Assembly (NCBI RefSeq): GCF_030382115.1
Contig: NZ_JAUDRJ010000003.1
Span: 4,556,560 to 4,566,711, forward strand
Length of the DNA: 10,152 nucleotides
Reading direction: 5' to 3'
Source: Nostoc sp. GT001
Lineage (GTDB): Bacteria > Cyanobacteriota > Cyanobacteriia > Cyanobacteriales > Nostocaceae
The translations under genes were made by a program, and so were the position numbers. This document shows positions 1-6,478 of this stretch, piece after piece. The notes under the pieces were generated by a model. The model saw nothing but the letters and a program-made list of their open reading frames with translations. It made no database searches and was not told the origin of the DNA. Position 1 is the stretch's first letter; each line of letters opens with the position of its first letter.

Positions 1-110
1 GTTAAGGTTAAGTCGATATTCAAACGAATAATTTTTGCTGAATTGCGACAGATAAAGACTAAACTAAAAAGTCTTGTGCAGCAAAACCTGTAGCTTTAAA
101 TGAAGTAATC

Positions 111-1691
111 ATGTCTAAGGTTCTTGTCTCTGATTCGATTGACCAAGCTGGAATTGACATTCTTTCGCAAGTTGCAACCGTTGATGTCAAACTAGGTCTA
201 AAACCAGCGGAACTGATCGCAATTATTGGTGAGTATGACGCGCTGATGATTCGCTCTGGTACGCGTGTTACTCAAGAAATCATTGATGCCGGCACCCAGC
301 TAAAAATCATCGGTCGTGCGGGTGTGGGTGTGGATAATGTGGATGTTCCCGCTGCCACACGCCGGGGAATCGTGGTAGTCAATTCTCCAGAGGGAAATAC
401 AATTGCCGCTGCCGAACACGCGCTAGCAATGATTTTGGCTTTGTCTCGCCACATCCCCGATGCTAACGCCTCGGTGAAACGCGGTGCGTGGGATCGCAAT
501 AGTTTTGTTGGCGCGGAAGTCTACAAAAAAACTCTCGGTGTTGTCGGTTTGGGTAAAATCGGCTCCCATGTTGCTGCTGTAGCTAAGACAATGGGGATGA
601 AACTCCTAGCTTATGACCCATTTATTTCTACCGAACGAGCCGAACAAATTGGCTGTCAGTTAGTGGAGCTAGATTTACTCTTCCAACAAGCAGACTATAT
701 CACCCTCCACATCCCGAAAACCCCAGAAACTACCCACTTAATCAATGCCACAACCTTGGCAAAGATGAAACCCACAGCCCGGATTATCAACTGCGCTCGT
801 GGTGGGATCATTGATGAAGTAGCTTTAGCAGCAGCTCTGAAAGCGGGTAAAATCGGCGGTGCAGCTTTGGATGTGTTCGAGTCAGAACCACTGGGTGAAT
901 CGGAATTGCGATCGCTAGGTAAAGAAGTTATCCTCACTCCCCACTTGGGAGCCTCTACTACAGAAGCTCAAGTGAATGTGGCCATTGATGTTGCCGAACA
1001 AATTCGCGATGTCCTTTTAGGACTACCAGCACGTTCAGCCGTCAACATTCCCGGACTCGGCCCCGATGTGTTGGAAGAACTCAAACCCTACATGCAACTA
1101 GCAGAAACTCTCGGTAATCTGGTAGGACAGCTAGCTGGCGGACGGGTAGAAGTACTCAATATTCGACTGCAAGGGGAACTCGCGACCAACAAAAGTCAAC
1201 CTTTAATCGTCGCTGCCCTCAAAGGACTACTTTACCAAGCTTTGCGGGAACGAGTAAATTACGTAAATGCCAGCATAGAAGCCAAAGAACGCGGAATTCG
1301 GGTAATTGAAACCCGCGATGCTTCCATTCGAGACTATGCTAGCACACTGCATCTAGAAGCCACGGGTACTTTAGGTACTCATTCTGTAACAGGTGCTTTA
1401 TTGGGTGAGCGGGAAATCCACCTCACCGACGTTGACGGTTTCCCGATTAACGTCCCACCCAGCAAATATATGTTGTTTACCCTGCACCGCGATATGCCGG
1501 GGATTATCGGCAAACTTGGTTCCCTACTCGGCAGTTTTAATGTGAATATTGCCAGTATGCAAGTAGGTCGTAAAATCGTCCGTGGTGATGCCGTCATGGC
1601 TCTGAGTATAGATGACCCTTTACCAGAGGGCATTTTGGATGAGATTATAAAAGTCCCTGGTATCCGAGACGCATATACAGTAACACTTTAG
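111..1691 (+). CDS. serA: D-3-phosphoglycerate dehydrogenase
   Basis: Cytosolic NAD-dependent enzyme that oxidises 3-phosphoglycerate to 3-phosphohydroxypyruvate, the first step of the phosphorylated serine pathway. The 526-aa length fits the long SerA type. Visible parts are the substrate-binding half (about 1-95 plus 285-315), the Rossmann NAD site GLGKIG (146-151) followed by the acidic D169 region, and the 2-hydroxyacid dehydrogenase catalytic set R230 (NCARGG), E259 (DVFESEP) and H278 (TPHLGAS). An intervening ASB-like domain follows (about 320-445), then a C-terminal ACT domain (about 453-526, LHRDMPGIIGK and NVNIASMQVGR). ACT domains in this family often bind serine for feedback control, but serine inhibition here is inference. 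ATG 111 is chosen because the family N-terminus KVLVSDSID follows at once. Upstream there is only a weak GAAG and no clear promoter in bases 1-110. A nearby ATG at 100 stops after two codons. Confidence 0.97.
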   Translation: MSKVLVSDSIDQAGIDILSQVATVDVKLGLKPAELIAIIGEYDALMIRSGTRVTQEIIDAGTQLKIIGRAGVGVDNVDVPAATRRGIVVVNSPEGNTIAAAEHALAMILALSRHIPDANASVKRGAWDRNSFVGAEVYKKTLGVVGLGKIGSHVAAVAKTMGMKLLAYDPFISTERAEQIGCQLVELDLLFQQADYITLHIPKTPETTHLINATTLAKMKPTARIINCARGGIIDEVALAAALKAGKIGGAALDVFESEPLGESELRSLGKEVILTPHLGASTTEAQVNVAIDVAEQIRDVLLGLPARSAVNIPGLGPDVLEELKPYMQLAETLGNLVGQLAGGRVEVLNIRLQGELATNKSQPLIVAALKGLLYQALRERVNYVNASIEAKERGIRVIETRDASIRDYASTLHLEATGTLGTHSVTGALLGEREIHLTDVDGFPINVPPSKYMLFTLHRDMPGIIGKLGSLLGSFNVNIASMQVGRKIVRGDAVMALSIDDPLPEGILDEIIKVPGIRDAYTVTL

Positions 1692-1767
1692 AAGTCAGAA
1701 GTCAGGAGCCAGGAGTCAGAATAAATAATTCCTCCTGACTCCTGAATTCTGACTCCTGAATTCTGAA
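1691..1767. repeat. inverted heptamer repeat array between serA and prmA
   Basis: Almost the whole serA-prmA spacer is built from 7-base units. The left arm reads GAAGTCA, GAAGTCA, GGAGCCA, GGAGTCA (1691-1718), starting on the last base of the serA stop codon. The right arm carries the complementary family, including a perfect 14-base tandem duplication (GACTCCTGAATTCT at 1737-1750 and 1751-1764). The arms can pair, for example 1710-1721 with 1747-1758 (12 bp), around an AT-rich centre. There is no T-tract, so it is not a classic intrinsic terminator. The array ends two bases before the prmA ATG and leaves no Shine-Dalgarno site. The 7-base period matches the STRR class described in heterocystous cyanobacteria; membership of that class is inference. 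Confidence 0.85.
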
Positions 1768-1769
1768 AA

Positions 1770-2690
1770 ATGGCAAACACCTGGTGGGAACTGAATATTT
1801 TATGTGAGCCAGACCTAGAAGAATCGATCTTCTGGCGACTGGAAGATTTTGGTTGTCGTGGTACAGCTAGTGAAAATAAAGGAAATTCATCTTTAGTAAG
1901 GGCTTATCTGCCGACAATTCAAACGCAGCTACTAGATTTGGCAGCGCTGTCGCTGTGGCTGCGTCAAGATGCTATCTGTGTAGGAATTCCATCTCCTTCT
2001 TTGCAATGGCAGTTAATTGACGAGGAAGATTGGGCAACTAGCTGGAAACAATATTGGCATCCGCAGGAAATAGGCGATCGCTTTTTAATTAACCCTGCTT
2101 GGCTACCATTACCAGAAACAACGGAACGATTAGTAATTCGCCTCGATCCTGGTGTAGCATTTGGTACAGGCAACCATGCCACCACTCAGCTATGTTTGGA
2201 ATCGCTGGAAATGCGGCTAAGTGGAGTTTCGCAGTCGTTTGTGGGTAATAGTGGCAAACATGAACATCTGGTAATTGCGGATATTGGCTGTGGTTCTGGT
2301 ATCCTTTCCATTGGGGCGCTGCTATTGGGTGCTGAGAAAGTCTATGCAGTGGATACTGACCCTTTGGCGGTGCAATCAACTATCAGTAATGGTACGCTGA
2401 ATAATATTAGCTCAGAACGTTTACTACCTGCACAGGGAAGTGTAGACGTTTTGAAAAAACTAATTGAAAGCCCAGTGGATGGTATTGTCTGCAATATTTT
2501 GGCTCATGTAATTATTGAATTGGTTCCAGAAATGAGTGCGATCGCTAAACCTGAAACTTGGGCGATCTTCAGTGGTATTTTACTAGAACAATCTAAAGCT
2601 GTTGCTGACGCTTTAGAAGAAAATGGTTGGGTTGTCGCTACCCTGTGGAAACGCAAAGAATGGTGTTGCTTAAATGTACGGCGTTCTTAA
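1770..2690 (+). CDS. prmA: ribosomal protein L11 methyltransferase
   Basis: Class I SAM-dependent methyltransferase that methylates ribosomal protein L11, acting in the cytosol on free L11 or on the ribosome. The 306-aa length is normal for PrmA. The N-terminal part (about 1-100, starting WWELNI) corresponds to the L11-recognition domain. It is followed by the family signature [14 protein letters not shown] (126-139), the SAM-binding motif [13 protein letters not shown] (171-183) with acidic D195 at the end of the next strand, and the NILA motif (242-245) that occupies the NPPY-like position. A short polar stretch at about 152-166 looks like a loop and does not break the fold. The ATG directly abuts the heptamer array with no Shine-Dalgarno site. 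It may be co-transcribed with serA, since it is co-directional with a 78-base gap. Confidence 0.95.
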   Translation: MANTWWELNILCEPDLEESIFWRLEDFGCRGTASENKGNSSLVRAYLPTIQTQLLDLAALSLWLRQDAICVGIPSPSLQWQLIDEEDWATSWKQYWHPQEIGDRFLINPAWLPLPETTERLVIRLDPGVAFGTGNHATTQLCLESLEMRLSGVSQSFVGNSGKHEHLVIADIGCGSGILSIGALLLGAEKVYAVDTDPLAVQSTISNGTLNNISSERLLPAQGSVDVLKKLIESPVDGIVCNILAHVIIELVPEMSAIAKPETWAIFSGILLEQSKAVADALEENGWVVATLWKRKEWCCLNVRRS

Positions 2691-2717
2691 GCCAGTAGAA
2701 ATTATTGCAATCCGCAG

Positions 2718-2746
2718 ATCCCCGACTTCTTTAAGAAGTCGGGGAT
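2718..2746. repeat. perfect palindromic hairpin repeat downstream of prmA
   Basis: Bases 2718-2730 pair perfectly with 2734-2746, giving a 13-bp stem (ATCCCCGACTTCT) and a 3-base loop. It lies 27 bases after the prmA stop. The following bases (ATTTAAG) are not a proper T-tract, so termination is possible but not proven. I recognise this type of ATCCCCGACTT palindrome as common between cyanobacterial genes, so a dispersed repeat that may also end prmA transcription is the most likely reading. Confidence 0.75.
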
Positions 2747-2802
2747 ATTTAAGTAAGTGACATAATATATAGATTACCCACTATTGACTTTTAAAACTAG
2801 CG

Positions 2803-4080
2803 ATGAAAGAACGGCTACAAATCCACAAAAAAGCTGACTCATCCGCTTATTCGCCAAAGCAAAGTCAGTTGCAATCACATTTATTAACTACCCACTCTCA
2901 ACTTGGCTCCAACAAGCCTATAGTACAGGCAAAGGTAGAAAATCAGAAATTTCAACAATATCAGTTTGAGGCAACGAAACTCCAAATACAAGCTAAGCAT
3001 GGCACTATTACGCCAGAGGGACAAGAGCGACTCACTGTTTTGCAAACAAAGATGAATGAGTCGTTGCAGCAAGGTAAGGAACACTCTTCGCAGTTTGGTC
3101 ATAACCTGAGCAAAATGGCGATAAAACGTGCTGATAGCGCGTCAAGAAGAGAAATACAGCCAAAACTGACTATTGGTCAATCAGGAGATCGATATGAGCA
3201 AGAGGCGGATAGTGTCGCTACTTCTGTAGTCAACCAAATTAATCGATCTCCTCTGCAAAACCAGGATGCACAGCAGACGATACAAGCTAATCAGAACGAA
3301 CAAGCAAAGTCTGAAGAAATATTAGCAGCAAATAACTCAGCAGATAAAAAACAAAAATTTTTACAAGAATATTCACTAGCCAAAACACTAGTCAATGGTA
3401 TAGATGACACATTACCACAAGATAAAATCCTGGAACAACTTTTCAAAAACTTTGTAAATATCCAATTTCAATACACAATGGTAAGCAAGAGTCCAGAAAC
3501 GCTCTTAAAAGGCTCTCCAGAAGGAGATTGTCAGACATTAGCCCGTACTTTTAAAAAAGTTGCAGAAGAGTATTTTGGCATTGAAAAAATCTCAATTGAA
3601 AGTATCGCCAAACCTTTTTTGAGTGAAGCTGGAGTAACCCCATACCAAGGGAAAAAGCCCAATTGTGATGATGGTAAACGATGGTTCTTCCAAAACCATT
3701 ATTGGGCTAGCTGGAACGGAAAAGTTTACGATGTTTTATTCCTCAGCAATAAACGAACCGAAGCTGATATGGCAAAACAGGTGCAACCACTCACATCAAT
3801 GTTGATGCCTGAACAAGAATACTATCAAACAGAAAAAGGAAAAATTGTATATCCAATTGTTAATAAGTATTCTACTGTAGATGTGACGATTTTTGAAAAA
3901 CTGAAAAACTTTATTAATAATCTCGGTCGCTTTTTCTCCAATAGCATGAATGCGATAATTAATAAAATTCGGTCTTTATTTGCCCAAAGTGGAAACAACA
4001 CCAGTGGTTTTGATTCTCTAATGAGAGAACTTGAACATGATAAAAATAATAGTGCGATCGCAAACAACCAAACTCAATAA
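2803..4080 (+). CDS. putative contractile-injection-system cargo/effector with transglutaminase-like Cys-His-Asp domain
   Basis: 425 aa with no signal peptide. Residues about 50-85 (FEATKLQIQAKHGTITPEGQ region) and 119-146 (PKLTIGQSGDRYEQEADSVA) match the N-terminal region I associate with cyanobacterial proteins carrying the eCIS core domain (DUF4157). The HEXXH stretch that normally follows is absent: after VNQINRSP the chain becomes Gln/Asn-rich (about 150-185). A second domain (about 186-335) contains GDC (C243), NHYWASW (H299) and KVYDVLF (D310). That spacing and context fit the Cys-His-Asp triad of transglutaminase/papain-fold enzymes; enzyme activity is inference. Residues 364-395 form a cationic amphipathic helix. 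The gene faces the baseplate operon with 17 bases between stops, which supports a payload role. No Shine-Dalgarno site is seen at ATG 2803, but the MKERLQIHKK start resembles relatives. A HIP1 site lies in its 3' end. Cell target and substrate are unknown. Confidence 0.8.
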   Translation: MKERLQIHKKADSSAYSPKQSQLQSHLLTTHSQLGSNKPIVQAKVENQKFQQYQFEATKLQIQAKHGTITPEGQERLTVLQTKMNESLQQGKEHSSQFGHNLSKMAIKRADSASRREIQPKLTIGQSGDRYEQEADSVATSVVNQINRSPLQNQDAQQTIQANQNEQAKSEEILAANNSADKKQKFLQEYSLAKTLVNGIDDTLPQDKILEQLFKNFVNIQFQYTMVSKSPETLLKGSPEGDCQTLARTFKKVAEEYFGIEKISIESIAKPFLSEAGVTPYQGKKPNCDDGKRWFFQNHYWASWNGKVYDVLFLSNKRTEADMAKQVQPLTSMLMPEQEYYQTEKGKIVYPIVNKYSTVDVTIFEKLKNFINNLGRFFSNSMNAIINKIRSLFAQSGNNTSGFDSLMRELEHDKNNSAIANNQTQ

Positions 4081-4097
4081 TCTTACTAACTTGGCTT

Positions 4098-5297
4098 TCA
4101 CCACTGCCCGGAATTATCTTCCTGTTGCAAACCAATTAACTGTCGCCGCTTCCAAGCATAATGAAGAATATTAATCCCTAATTCCTGGGCTGTCCGAATG
4201 GTCAATCTGGGTAAACTTAAATCTCTATCCAATCCCCAAGCAGTTGCCAAATCTCCAATTACTAAAATAATTCCTCCACCAATTAACAGTTTAATTTGCT
4301 GTTGATTAACCATTGGTAAAGCAGCAAATAAGAAAGGTTTTGTCCTTAAAGGATGACTCCGTTGCAATTCTTCTAAAGGTCTTAAAGGACTCTCTAGCTG
4401 TTGTGCCAAAGCTTGAGTACTTTCAATCAAAGGATTAGCATTTGTTGGCGCATCAACTAAAAGCACACCACCTAAATTCAAATAATTTCTGAGAGATTCA
4501 AATTCGAGACTATTTAAAGATATTGCTTGTCCACCTGTGAGATAAAGGATGTCATAGTCTTGGATATTTTCTGCTAAAGAAACCTGACCTGGTTCATCAG
4601 CCCCTCGCAAACTTGGATAGAGGGGTTCTACTGCTTGTAATAAATATGAAAGGCTGAAAAAATTACGCGCACATTCAGGATCGCTATGAGTCGCTTGCGC
4701 CATACATACAAGTGCTTGAGGACGCATTTGTGCCTGACGACGATAACGCAAATCAATATTATTATATCCAGGGAAAAAAGCATCCGCAGGTTGGGTAATG
4801 TCAGTATGTCCTGGTTGTAGGAGTATTCGACATATTTCTATTTCTGAACTGGCTGGTGTAGAGTTTATTTGGTCAATTCGATAAGTCTCTTGAACAATAT
4901 CTCTTTGCTGTCCGCGCCGCAATTCATCGGGATCTACATAGCTAACTACTAAGTAAATCATGAGCGGTTCAGAACTTACTACTTCTAAATCGATGGGAAA
5001 ATCATAAGAAGTCGGTACAACAATTAGATTACCTGCTAAATCAATTGCAATCCCAGGTTGAATTTGTACCCAACGTCCATCTCGATATCTAGCTTCAACT
5101 TGGCTTGGGGCAGTTACATCTCGCACGCCTAAACCGCAGACAATTCCTGGTTGATTTAAACTTTGATATTGAGCATTTTGCCGATTACGGTGATATTCAT
5201 GGGCTGTGCGCCAGCGTTCCGCATTAATTAGTAAGCCGTCTGCTGCTTGCAGGCGTTCAAAGGATTTAATTGGTGGAGGTGGGAAAGGATGGGACAT
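4098..5297 (-). CDS. eCIS-associated protein with C-terminal DUF4159-like domain
   Basis: Last gene of the baseplate operon; 399 aa from ATG 5297. The N-terminal module (about 20-95) has NAERWRTAHEYHRNRQ, GIVCGLGV (52-59) and PGIAIDLAGNLIVV (81-94). I associate this 'long helix, then VxGLxV, then PGxAIDxxGxxIVV' pattern with proteins encoded in phage-tail-like injection loci. The C-terminal part (about 192-382) looks like DUF4159: DYDILYLTGG (247-256), YLNLGGVLLVDAP (272-284), a hydrophobic GGGIILVIGDLATAWG strand region and RTAQELGINILHYA (368-381). No signal peptide or membrane helix is evident. A TTG start at 5315 would add six residues (MNFELI), but they are encoded by the heptamer array, so ATG is preferred; no Shine-Dalgarno site is seen. 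The biochemical role is unknown; assembly or a structural accessory role is inference from context. Confidence 0.75.
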   Translation of the reverse strand: MSHPFPPPPIKSFERLQAADGLLINAERWRTAHEYHRNRQNAQYQSLNQPGIVCGLGVRDVTAPSQVEARYRDGRWVQIQPGIAIDLAGNLIVVPTSYDFPIDLEVVSSEPLMIYLVVSYVDPDELRRGQQRDIVQETYRIDQINSTPASSEIEICRILLQPGHTDITQPADAFFPGYNNIDLRYRRQAQMRPQALVCMAQATHSDPECARNFFSLSYLLQAVEPLYPSLRGADEPGQVSLAENIQDYDILYLTGGQAISLNSLEFESLRNYLNLGGVLLVDAPTNANPLIESTQALAQQLESPLRPLEELQRSHPLRTKPFLFAALPMVNQQQIKLLIGGGIILVIGDLATAWGLDRDLSLPRLTIRTAQELGINILHYAWKRRQLIGLQQEDNSGQW

Positions 5298-5301
5298 AAT
5301 T

Positions 5302-5326
5302 AATTCAAAATTCAAAATTCAAAATT
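5302..5326. repeat. AATTCAA heptamer array at the tail I / DUF4159-protein junction
   Basis: Three exact copies of AATTCAA (5302-5308, 5309-5315, 5316-5322) plus a partial AATT (5323-5326). It lies immediately upstream of the ATG at 5297 on the - strand, where it reads TTGAATT and occupies the place a ribosome binding site would take. It creates an in-frame TTG (5315) that can be mistaken for a start codon, and a TGA in each - strand frame. Confidence 0.85.
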
Positions 5327-5369
5327 AAGAAAAGCTCAGGCAGAGGTCAGGGAGAAGAAGTTTAAAATT

Positions 5370-6404
5370 TTATTGGCTAGAAGGAGTTTCGATAGATAAT
5401 TCGTATGTGCAAAAAGCAGGTTTTTCTTGTTCTATGATTCTTTGAATAAGTTCTTCGTTGATGATGCCACTAGAAATATTTGAACGCAAACGCACTATAA
5501 AATGATATGGTTGTCCGCCTGCTAAAACTGCATTTCCTAATTGTGCATCTCCGATAATGAAACTTGGGCCAAAAGGTTCTGTAATACTAATATGTTTATC
5601 AGCTTCATTCGGTAAATGTTCGTCTAACGGTAAACCAGTATAAAGATGCAAGTAGAGACGCAATCCTTTACGAGTTCCTCGCCAGCGATAAAGTTCTACG
5701 GCTCGGCGAATTAAACGCCGTTGTTGCTGGAGATCCCAAACGGAATCTACCTGCCAAGCAACCCAATGAGCCATAAAGGGTAGTAATGCTTGCGGTGCTG
5801 TCAAGGGATCGAGGTTTGCCCACATGACGTTGTAACTATCAACTATTGGTTGAAAAGCTTGCTCAAATATTTTCATGAAGCGACCAATAAAGTCCACCTC
5901 CCGATACAAAATTGGCAAGAATTCCATGTAGGCAGTGTAGGGACGGATGTATAAATCGAAATACTCGCTTCTCTCGATTTGTTCGTTGTCCGTGCCTGGG
6001 TCTATGTGTAGAGTAATTAGGCTGCGAAAATTGAGTGTTAGTTTGTCTTTTTTTCCAGGGGAAATTGCTTCTTGGTCTTCAAAAAATGTGTCGGGAATTG
6101 AGAAGTGGAGAACAGCATCCATTTGTCCGCGAGGCTGTATCTCACTACCTTCTGTGCCAATCTGACACCATTGGGATGGGAAGTTTCCCTCAACGCTTAA
6201 GCTTACCCGCAAAGGACGTTGTTCTAAGTTTTGCACCTGCACAATCATCTCGCTGGGATGTCCAGGATGCAAAAGCAAACTACGTCCAGCTATATCAATA
6301 TTTTCGGCATTTGCAAATGCTAAACCTGCCACAGGTAAAGCTTCGGGAATTTGCATTGGCGTTAATTGAATGCTTACACCTGGACTAGAGCGACTTTGAA
6401 CCAT
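5370..6404 (-). CDS. phage tail protein I-like baseplate protein (eCIS)
   Basis: 344 aa from ATG 6404. The C-terminal half matches the tail protein I-type domain found beside baseplate J proteins in injection systems: FLPILYREVDFIGRFMKIFE (162-181), DPLTAPQALLPFMAHW (199-214), LYRWRGTRKGLRLYL (238-252), then YTGLPL. In Afp/PVC-type systems the matching position is Afp12, which helps form the baseplate wedge. The N-terminal half (about 31-156) is a separate beta-rich, Ig-like module containing HPGHPSEMIVQVQN (46-59). A TTG start at 6446 would give 358 aa, but its extra residues come from repeat-like sequence (two TTTGTCA units), so ATG is preferred; neither start has a Shine-Dalgarno site. The reading frame is the same as that of the upstream baseplate gene, separated only by one TAA and repeat codons. 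The family call is firm; the exact start is not. Confidence 0.85.
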   Translation of the reverse strand: MVQSRSSPGVSIQLTPMQIPEALPVAGLAFANAENIDIAGRSLLLHPGHPSEMIVQVQNLEQRPLRVSLSVEGNFPSQWCQIGTEGSEIQPRGQMDAVLHFSIPDTFFEDQEAISPGKKDKLTLNFRSLITLHIDPGTDNEQIERSEYFDLYIRPYTAYMEFLPILYREVDFIGRFMKIFEQAFQPIVDSYNVMWANLDPLTAPQALLPFMAHWVAWQVDSVWDLQQQRRLIRRAVELYRWRGTRKGLRLYLHLYTGLPLDEHLPNEADKHISITEPFGPSFIIGDAQLGNAVLAGGQPYHFIVRLRSNISSGIINEELIQRIIEQEKPAFCTYELSIETPSSQ

Positions 6405-6445
6405 AGGATTGGGTATTGGGGGAGAAGAACTACTGACAAATGACA

Positions 6446-6478
6446 AATTACGAATTACGAATTACGAATTACGAATTA
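6446..6478. repeat. AATTACG heptamer array at the baseplate J / tail I junction
   Basis: Four exact AATTACG units (6446-6452, 6453-6459, 6460-6466, 6467-6473) plus AATTA. On the - strand it reads CGTAATT and begins inside the 3' end of the baseplate J gene, where it encodes the last residues and the TAA stop at 6462-6464. It ends next to a TTTGTCA-type doublet. Because seven is not a multiple of three, the array offers a TAA in every - strand frame and no stop on the + strand. Confidence 0.88.

Noticed and set aside
43..70. Possible promoter TTGCGA (43-48) with TAAAAA (65-70) upstream of serA
   Set aside because: Spacing of 16 is acceptable but both boxes match consensus poorly in an AT-rich stretch, so it cannot be told from chance.
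2089..2379. Open - strand frame of 96 codons inside prmA
   Set aside because: Lies wholly antisense to conserved SAM-binding motifs of prmA; composition looks like a shadow frame.
2718..2746. CRISPR repeat, because of the strong palindrome
   Set aside because: A single copy with no regularly spaced repeats or spacers nearby.
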